DNA of 12,008 nt, taken from NCBI GenBank assembly GCA_964545895.1, contig CAZJHS010000090.1, forward strand, positions 1-12,008, in the 5' to 3' direction. A program made the translations under genes and the position numbers. Positions 6,916 to 12,008 of this stretch are shown one piece after another. Each line of letters begins with the position of its first letter. Position 1 is the stretch's first letter. A model generated the notes under the pieces. That model saw nothing but the letters and a program-made list of their open reading frames with translations, was not told the DNA's origin and did no database searches. Source of the DNA: UBA6183 sp964545895. Its GTDB lineage: Bacteria; Bacteroidota; Bacteroidia; UKL13-3.

Positions 6916-7004
6916 AAACAGCATTATTTCTTGAGTTGTTTGGCAGCATTGCCTTAATTGTACTTTGTGTAGTTGCGCTTTATCGCATGCGCAATAAAAA
7001 GTAA
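6912..7004 (+). CDS. Putative 30-aa single-pass membrane microprotein
   Basis: This reading frame is 30 codons plus TAA. ATG at 6912 overlaps the TGA of the MmcQ/YjbR gene in an ATGA junction, typical of coupled translation. The product begins MKTALFLELFGSIALIVLCV, continues into VALYR and ends in a basic tail (RMRNKK). That makes one hydrophobic helix of about 20 residues with a positive C-terminal end, which the positive-inside rule would place in the cytoplasm. I recognise no family. The ATGA overlap, coherent topology, and stop codon just before the opposing gene's end all favour a real gene, but an accidental frame of this size is possible. Function is unknown; as a tiny membrane protein it could be a modulator of an envelope partner. 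Confidence 0.55.
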   Translation: MKTALFLELFGSIALIVLCVVALYRMRNKK

Positions 7005-7005
7005 A

Positions 7006-8889
7006 TTACTCGTGGGTTTTATTGTGTATTAGGCTGTTGTTATAAGTTTGTATTACAGCTTTTGCATGTGTTAAAAGCGAATCAACTATGGGTTGATGCA
7101 TAGCAGATTGAGCACTTGTTTGCAAATTGGTTTGCATTAAACTATCGCTTAATAAATTATAACTAGCAACAACTTCTTCGCCATCAAAATGTACCACATA
7201 AGGGTACTTAATAATTTGGTATAATCCCCCATCAAACTGAATGGCCACATCGCTACTTAAACTAAATATTGGAGTTGTTTGCTTGGTTACCATCGAAACC
7301 AATAAGGGCATAATACTAATATGATCAATTGTTGTAGTATTTAATTCAGCCTCCTTGTATATGGTTGGCTTTGCTTCAAAAACAACTAATGGTATTTCGT
7401 ATTTACCTTGCATGGTTTGGTAGTAAGGCAAAGTGTTTTCACTACTATGGTCGGCAGTAATTACAAATACCGTGTTATTGTACCAAGCTTGCTTTGCTGC
7501 AAATGCAAAGAAGCTGCGCAAGGCATCATCAGCATATTGAATGGTAGCATGTATGGGTAATGGTCCGCCTGTATATTTGTTTTTTGCTTCGGCAGGTAAT
7601 TGGTAGGGGTGATGTGATGATAGTGTGAATACCGTTGTGAAAAAAGGATTTTTTGAGGCAGAAATTTCGTTACTCACATAACTTAAATAGGGCATATCGG
7701 GTATACCCCAATTGCCATCAAAATCTTCTTTTTTTCGTGGGTATTGATTTAAGCCTAAATAATTTCCTGCTTGTGTTTGCGCCACAAATCTATCAAAGCT
7801 CATGGTGCCATTTTTCCCTCCATGGTAAAACGCAACTTCATAACCTTGTTGTTGTAAATAATAGCCTGTACTGTGCAATACATTAGTTTGATAATAACTA
7901 TTGATGTAATCTCCAGTTAACCAACTTGGCATTCCTGCAACAATTGCGGGTATGCCTTCAATACTTCGTTTGCCATTTGCATAGGCATGTTGGTAAACCA
8001 AACTGTGTTGCATTAGCGAGTCTAAGAATGGCGTATAACCTTTGCCTTGATTATAAAAACCTACGTATTCTTTACCTAAACTCTCAACAATAACAAGCAC
8101 TACATTTTTACCTTTGGTTTTGCCTAATGGTTGTATTTGTTTGATAGGATTGAATTGTTGAATCAGACTTTCGTTGGTAAAATAATTTTTAGCATCAACC
8201 CCAGTTTGACTTAAGGTATGCAGCATTTGAAAGGGCGTGTTAAGGGTTAGCGAGGCTACCTCTGCACCGGCAATTTTTGCGGCATCTAAAGTGTTTAATG
8301 GTTTTAATCCAAAACTTCCTCGTGCACCAAAAAAGGCAGTTATGCCAAGCAGTAGCATCACACCAATTTCAATAACCAACTGCTTACCTAATTTGGTGTA
8401 TGATGCATTTTTGATTTTAGGATAAAACATCCAAACCAAGCGCATAAGCACCAGTAAAATTAGCACCAAGTACCAATAATCAATTACATATACCCAAGGC
8501 GAAGCGTTTTGCGAACTTTGCATGCCAATAAGTTCTACACCGCTGCGCTTACCACTTATGGCAAAGTAGCCTACATCAATTAAATTAAGCAAAGTGGTAA
8601 TAAATGCACTTATAGTAAAAAGTATTTTTATACCAAGTTGGTAGTATTTATGGTTTCTGAGGTTAAGCGGAATAAGGTGAAGCAGGATAACCAAACCAAA
8701 CAAATAAGTAATAGCAGACGTATCAAACCAAAAACCACTGGCAAATGCGGTAATTATTTTTACAACCCCAGCCTGTGCAAATGCCGAGTAGTTAAAAATA
8801 AAGAAAAGTACACGACAAATGGCAAAAAGGCCATATGCTAAAAGTAGGCGCTTGGCCAGCAAAATAATGTGTGGTAATTTTATGCTCAC
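7006..8889 (-). CDS. LtaS-like membrane sulfatase/phosphotransferase (alkaline phosphatase superfamily)
   Basis: A 627-residue integral membrane enzyme. About five transmembrane helices lie near residues 10-35, 57-76, 85-110, 132-155 and 170-187. A linker follows, then a sulfatase domain from about 260 facing the periplasm. Visible metal-site elements are Glu269 (VLVIVESLGKE) and Asp480-His481 (VFVITADHSSE). Ser309 in NGKRSIEGIPAI is the probable nucleophile position, and SSHHPY near 425 is a typical substrate-site segment. The family includes lipoteichoic acid synthase and phosphoglycerol or phosphoethanolamine transferases. A diderm with this family presumably decorates a lipid or glycan of the envelope, but the substrate cannot be deduced. 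The start is GTG at 8889: no in-frame ATG lies nearby and the first helix begins directly after it. It is divergent from murB across 68 bases and convergent with the microprotein gene. Confidence 0.9.
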   Translation of the reverse strand: MSIKLPHIILLAKRLLLAYGLFAICRVLFFIFNYSAFAQAGVVKIITAFASGFWFDTSAITYLFGLVILLHLIPLNLRNHKYYQLGIKILFTISAFITTLLNLIDVGYFAISGKRSGVELIGMQSSQNASPWVYVIDYWYLVLILLVLMRLVWMFYPKIKNASYTKLGKQLVIEIGVMLLLGITAFFGARGSFGLKPLNTLDAAKIAGAEVASLTLNTPFQMLHTLSQTGVDAKNYFTNESLIQQFNPIKQIQPLGKTKGKNVVLVIVESLGKEYVGFYNQGKGYTPFLDSLMQHSLVYQHAYANGKRSIEGIPAIVAGMPSWLTGDYINSYYQTNVLHSTGYYLQQQGYEVAFYHGGKNGTMSFDRFVAQTQAGNYLGLNQYPRKKEDFDGNWGIPDMPYLSYVSNEISASKNPFFTTVFTLSSHHPYQLPAEAKNKYTGGPLPIHATIQYADDALRSFFAFAAKQAWYNNTVFVITADHSSENTLPYYQTMQGKYEIPLVVFEAKPTIYKEAELNTTTIDHISIMPLLVSMVTKQTTPIFSLSSDVAIQFDGGLYQIIKYPYVVHFDGEEVVASYNLLSDSLMQTNLQTSAQSAMHQPIVDSLLTHAKAVIQTYNNSLIHNKTHE

Positions 8890-8894
8890 TTGGG

Positions 8895-8902
8895 CAAATA
8901 TA
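8895..8902 (-). promoter_or_regulatory. Candidate -7 promoter box (TATATTTG) next to the LtaS-like gene
   Basis: Minus-strand TATATTTG matches TAnnTTTG exactly and ends five bases before the GTG start, in the 68-base divergent gap shared with murB. Use of this box would give a leaderless or nearly leaderless message. A near match with a three-base spacer, TAATGTTTG at 8901-8909, overlaps it on the plus strand and points toward murB. Confidence 0.28.
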
Positions 8903-8957
8903 ATGTTTGAAAAATTAGCATTGAATTTTAAACGGCTTTTGTTTACTTGCTACCCTC

Positions 8958-9974
8958 ATGAAGATTCAACAAAATATATCGCTAAAGTCATATAATACTT
9001 TTGGTATTGATGTATATGCCAGGGAGTTTGTAGAAGTAAACAACCTAGATGAGCTATGCATACTTTGTGCAGCATTTAATTTAAGCGATAGAAAGTTGCT
9101 TGTTTTAGGTGGTGGTAGCAATGTTTTGCTTACACAAGACTTTGATGGCATGGTTATAAAAATGAATTTAAAAGGGATAACTGTTGTTGGCGATAATGAG
9201 GATTATACTTGGCTTAAGGCTATGTCGGGCGAGGTGTGGCATGAGTTTGTTTTAAATTGTATTGACCGTAATTTATCTGGTGTTGAAAATTTAAGTTTAA
9301 TACCAGGTTGTGTGGGCGCATCGCCTATGCAAAATATTGGTGCATACGGAGTAGAAATAAAAGATACGTTTGATAGTTTAGAGGCAGTAGAAATTGCCAC
9401 AGGCGAGTTGGTTAAGTTTACCAATGCCGATTGTAAATTTGGATACCGCGAGAGTATTTTTAAACACGAAGCTAAAGGTAAATACATTATAGCATCGGTT
9501 GTATTTAAGTTAAATAAAAAGCATAAGTTTAATATTACGTACGGTGCCATACAGCAAACGTTAGAAAAAAATGGGATTACCACACCTACTGTAAAAGCCA
9601 TTAGTGATGCGGTAATAAGCATTCGCGAGAGTAAATTACCTAACCCTAAGGTATTGGGTAATGCGGGTAGTTTTTTCAAAAATCCAGAAATTCCGGTTGC
9701 CCAATTTGAGGCGCTAAAAGCTGAGCACCCAACTATTGTTGGTTATCCAGCATCAGCAGGGCATATAAAGGTAGCGGCTGGTTGGTTAATAGAACAGTGC
9801 GGATGGAAAGGTAAAGTAGTTGGCCATGCTGGCTCGCACAAAGACCAAGCCTTGGTATTGGTTAACTATGGAGGAGCAACGGGTAACGAAATTTGGCAAT
9901 TAGCCATGGATATTCAGGCCAGTGTGCAACAAAAGTTTGGCGTTACCATAAACCCCGAGGTAAACGTTATTTAA
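8958..9974 (+). CDS. murB: UDP-N-acetylenolpyruvoylglucosamine reductase (MurB, type I)
   Basis: A 338-residue FAD enzyme that reduces the enolpyruvyl group of UDP-GlcNAc-enolpyruvate with NADPH to make UDP-MurNAc, the second committed step of peptidoglycan precursor synthesis in the cytoplasm. The N-terminal FAD-binding domain shows LVLGGGSNVLL (48-58) and the substrate/FAD stretch SLIPGCVGASPMQNIGAYG (113-131). Catalytic residues are recognisable: Arg164 in FGYRESIFK, Ser238 in GNAGSFFKNPEI, and Glu334 in NPEVNVI. Length and layout match the E. coli-type enzyme (342 aa). NTFGIDVYA near the start is the usual N-terminal signature, so the ATG at 8958 is secure. It is divergent from the LtaS-like gene and followed 88 bases later by the rRNA methyltransferase gene. 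There is no mur-cluster context, as in many Bacteroidota. Confidence 0.97.
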   Translation: MKIQQNISLKSYNTFGIDVYAREFVEVNNLDELCILCAAFNLSDRKLLVLGGGSNVLLTQDFDGMVIKMNLKGITVVGDNEDYTWLKAMSGEVWHEFVLNCIDRNLSGVENLSLIPGCVGASPMQNIGAYGVEIKDTFDSLEAVEIATGELVKFTNADCKFGYRESIFKHEAKGKYIIASVVFKLNKKHKFNITYGAIQQTLEKNGITTPTVKAISDAVISIRESKLPNPKVLGNAGSFFKNPEIPVAQFEALKAEHPTIVGYPASAGHIKVAAGWLIEQCGWKGKVVGHAGSHKDQALVLVNYGGATGNEIWQLAMDIQASVQQKFGVTINPEVNVI

Positions 9975-10062
9975 TTAGCAGTAATTTTTCTCTGTCTTTT
10001 TACGCTCAAATGTTGCGTTGTAGGTCTTAATTCTCAAAATCCTACGTTATATTCGCACCTTT

Positions 10063-11472
10063 ATGCGAAAAAGAAAATTTATACCTTATGTTATCGAGAA
10101 TTTAGAGATAACTGCTGCCGGAAGCGAGGGTAAGTGCATTGCACGTCATGATGAAAAAGTAATTATGGTTGATCATGCTGTACCTGGAGATGTGGTAAAT
10201 GTGCGAGTTAACAGCAATAAAAAATCATTCAGTTTTGCCACTATCCAAGAAATTATAAAACCAAGTGCTGATAGGGTAGATACCTTTTGCCAACATTTTG
10301 GAATGTGCGGTGGATGCAAATCGCAACAAATGAGTTATGAATCGCAATTGCGCCATAAACAACAACAAGTGCATGATGCTTTTGAACGCATTGGTAAATT
10401 TCCTTTTCCTGCATTATCACCTATACTAGGAAGTACTCATACAACCTATTACCGCAATAAATGTGAGTTTAGTTTTATTGACAGAAAATGGCTTATCAGC
10501 ATGGATCAATTTGATACCATGAGTGTAGATGAGCTAAAGGGTTTGGGTTACCATATTCCGGGTAGGTTTGATAAAATATTTGATGTGGAGCAATGTTATT
10601 TGCAACATCCCATAGCCAACGAAATACGCAATGCGGTGCGTGATTTTGGTAAAGCCAATAGCTACGATTTTTTCAATCCATACAACCAAGAAGGTTTTTT
10701 GCGCAACATTATTTTGCGTAACAACGAAGCTGGACAATGGATGGTAATTTTATGTTTTAAAAAGGAAGACGTAGAAAAGCGTGAAGCCATTTTAAATCAT
10801 ATCAAAGATAACTTCCCTCAAGTTGCCTCGTTGTTGTACATCATCAACCCAAAAATGAATGATACCATTTACGATTTGGATGTGCATGTATTTAGTGGCG
10901 AAGATCATTTAATTGAAATGTTGGAGGATTTGAAATTTAAAATCGGTCCTAAATCGTTTTTCCAAACCAATACCATTCAAACTCAAAACTTATATGGTAA
11001 AACACGCGAATTAGCTGGTTTAACAGGTAACGAGAACGTATATGATTTATATACGGGTGTGGGTTCAATTGCATTATTTGTTTCAAAATTGGCTAAGCAA
11101 GTGGTAGGAATTGAGTATGTAGAATCGGCTATTGAAGATGCTAAAATAAATGCGGATTTAAATAACATCACCCATACCCATTTTTATGCAGGCGATATGA
11201 AGGATGTGTTGAATGATGAATTGATTGCTAAACATGGCAAGCCCGATGTAATTATTACCGATCCTCCGCGTGCAGGTATGCACCCAGATGTAATTGCTAA
11301 AATATTAGAAGTGGCTGCACCAAAAATTGTATATGTAAGTTGCAATCCTGCTACGCAAGCACGCGATATTGCTATGATGGAGGAGAAATATAAAGTAACC
11401 AGCGTACAACCCGTTGATATGTTTCCGCATACCCATCACGTAGAAAATATTGCTTTATTGGAGTTGAAATAA
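10063..11472 (+). CDS. rlmD: 23S rRNA (uracil-5-)-methyltransferase, RlmD/RumA type
   Basis: A 469-residue SAM-dependent RNA m5U methyltransferase of the TrmA/RlmC/RlmD family, acting on rRNA in the cytoplasm. A TRAM RNA-binding domain occupies about residues 10-68. The [4Fe-4S] ligands are Cys76, Cys82 and Cys85 (FCQHFGMCGGC), with Cys178 (EQCYLQHP) as the fourth. SFFQTNTIQTQNLY starts the catalytic domain. The SAM motif is YDLYTGVGSIALF, and DPPRAGMHPDV and VYVSCNPATQARD carry the nucleophile Cys427. Glu467 in NIALLELK is the expected general base. The family is certain. RlmD (E. coli U1939 equivalent) is my best assignment, but some bacteria have enzymes that modify two sites. The gene appears to start a unit with the small protein nine bases downstream. 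A near -7 match (TATATTCG, 10048-10055) lies seven bases before the ATG. Confidence 0.92.
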   Translation: MRKRKFIPYVIENLEITAAGSEGKCIARHDEKVIMVDHAVPGDVVNVRVNSNKKSFSFATIQEIIKPSADRVDTFCQHFGMCGGCKSQQMSYESQLRHKQQQVHDAFERIGKFPFPALSPILGSTHTTYYRNKCEFSFIDRKWLISMDQFDTMSVDELKGLGYHIPGRFDKIFDVEQCYLQHPIANEIRNAVRDFGKANSYDFFNPYNQEGFLRNIILRNNEAGQWMVILCFKKEDVEKREAILNHIKDNFPQVASLLYIINPKMNDTIYDLDVHVFSGEDHLIEMLEDLKFKIGPKSFFQTNTIQTQNLYGKTRELAGLTGNENVYDLYTGVGSIALFVSKLAKQVVGIEYVESAIEDAKINADLNNITHTHFYAGDMKDVLNDELIAKHGKPDVIITDPPRAGMHPDVIAKILEVAAPKIVYVSCNPATQARDIAMMEEKYKVTSVQPVDMFPHTHHVENIALLELK

Positions 11473-11481
11473 CCTGAACAA

Positions 11482-11841
11482 ATGGACAAAGAACTGAGTG
11501 TAAATTTAGAGTTGTTAAAAGATGATTTAGCTTTTTACAACGATATGCTTAAAGAGGTTTCGGCTGATATTTTAGACGAAGGCTTTAGCAAGTATCCAGT
11601 TTTTATTGCTCATCAAGAGCCCGTAAAAATTGGGGAAATGATTATTGATGCCACCGAGTACCAGCGTTCGTTTAATGTAAGTGCAACTGTGCTGGAAGAG
11701 TTAGTAGAGCGTAATGTGGTAACTAAAGATCGTGAGGCAAGTTTTCAGGAAGCCTTTAAAGATGCACGTAAATTTATGTGTGTGCTTTTAGTAACCGATA
11801 AAGGAGCTAGCTTTGTGTTTGTACCTTTTAAAAATAAATAG
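11482..11841 (+). CDS. Conserved-looking protein of unknown function (119 aa)
   Basis: I do not recognise a named domain. The 119-residue product is soluble, acidic-to-neutral and has no signal peptide. Its N-terminal part is predicted helical (ELSVNLELLKDDLAFYNDMLKEVSADILDEG). A strand-turn-strand region follows (PVFIAHQ, KIGEMIIDATEY), then two helices (ATVLEELVERN, REASFQEAFKDARKF). The protein ends in two strands (CVLLVTDKGASFVFVPF). This is a compact alpha/beta arrangement, suggesting a real folded protein. ATG at 11482 comes nine bases after the rlmD stop, and the glycosyltransferase begins three bases after its own stop, so it belongs to a tight three-gene run. Context gives no clear function. 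Confidence 0.85.
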   Translation: MDKELSVNLELLKDDLAFYNDMLKEVSADILDEGFSKYPVFIAHQEPVKIGEMIIDATEYQRSFNVSATVLEELVERNVVTKDREASFQEAFKDARKFMCVLLVTDKGASFVFVPFKNK

Positions 11842-11844
11842 GTG

Positions 11845-12008
11845 ATGAGTAATCCAAAAGTTGCAGTAGTTATTATCCATTGGAATCGCAAGCAACTGCT
11901 TGAACAGTTTTTGCCAGCTTTGGTAAAAACAGCCTACAGCAATTTACAAATTGTGGTAGCCGATAATAATTCGGATGACGACTCTGTGGCTTTTGTTCAA
12001 CAACACTA
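11845..12008 (+). CDS. Glycosyltransferase family 2 protein (N-terminal fragment)
   Basis: The gene runs off the right edge; 54 codons are visible. The product starts MSNPKVAVVIIHWNRKQLLE, and IVVADNNSDDDSVAFV follows. This is the beginning of a GT-A fold: the first nucleotide-sugar-binding strand followed by the second strand with the DNNSxDxS motif, typical of GT2 enzymes that transfer sugars to rhamnan/O-antigen-type glycans or lipids. The DxD and catalytic base lie outside the window, so donor and acceptor are unknown. I chose ATG at 11845; an in-frame GTG at 11842 is adjacent. The start is three bases after the stop of the small unknown gene, implying cotranscription. Confidence 0.88.
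   Translation, partial: MSNPKVAVVIIHWNRKQLLEQFLPALVKTAYSNLQIVVADNNSDDDSVAFVQQH

Noticed and set aside
7653..8841. Three short plus-strand frames (7653-7886, 8237-8425, 8638-8841) inside the LtaS-like gene
   Set aside because: All lie antisense to conserved helices and metal-site motifs of a full-length enzyme and have no recognisable features.
9203..9679. 158-codon minus-strand open frame inside murB
   Set aside because: It lies wholly antisense to a clearly functional murB with all catalytic residues. Its product has no recognisable domain and low-complexity composition, so it is a shadow frame.
10020..10045. Inverted repeat GTAGG...CCTAC upstream of rlmD
   Set aside because: The stem is only five base pairs with a 16-base loop and no T-run, so it is not convincing as a terminator or operator.
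10534..11171. Two short minus-strand frames (10534-10737, 10983-11171) inside rlmD
   Set aside because: They are antisense to the catalytic domain of rlmD, with no start context or domain.

Overview
The window looks like ordinary chromosomal DNA of a member of the Bacteroidota (Bacteroidetes). The DNA is AT-rich and most start codons lack a clear Shine-Dalgarno sequence. Several upstream gaps carry the Bacteroidota -7 promoter word TAnnTTTG. The gene families also fit: a TIGR02757-type protein, a bacterial dipeptidyl peptidase III, a small PorT-like outer-membrane barrel and an LtaS-like sulfatase in a diderm. I infer a Chitinophagales/Sphingobacteriales-like genome, but the sequence does not fix the order.

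Layout. Positions 41-3701 hold four genes on the minus strand: in transcription order TIGR02757 family protein, M61 peptidase, Crp/Fnr-type regulator and an exported protein of unknown function. A possible 3' end of a plus-strand gene may lie in the first 52 bases. At 3702-3830 is a divergent promoter region. DPP III (M49 zinc peptidase) reads rightward to 5888 and ends in a clear intrinsic terminator at 5910-5946. Next comes a tight plus-strand cluster: outer-membrane barrel, MmcQ/YjbR protein and an overlooked 30-codon membrane microprotein that overlaps the previous gene by ATGA. It runs head-on into a five-helix LtaS/sulfatase-type transferase on the minus strand (7006-8889), with one base between the stop codons. 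Across a 68-base divergent gap lies murB. Then come an RlmD-type 23S rRNA uracil methyltransferase, a small unknown protein and the start of a family 2 glycosyltransferase, the last three tightly spaced and probably cotranscribed.

Functionally this is a mosaic of housekeeping genes (cell wall precursor synthesis, rRNA modification, peptide turnover, envelope) and not a dedicated system. I found no mobile element, CRISPR array, tRNA, rRNA, defence locus or biosynthetic cluster. No intergenic stretch exceeds 130 bases. The points most worth a second look are the 30-aa membrane protein, the HhH-GPD-like motif in the TIGR02757 protein, the PDZ-less M61 peptidase, and the recurring TAnnTTTG boxes, some so close to the start codon that the transcripts may be leaderless.
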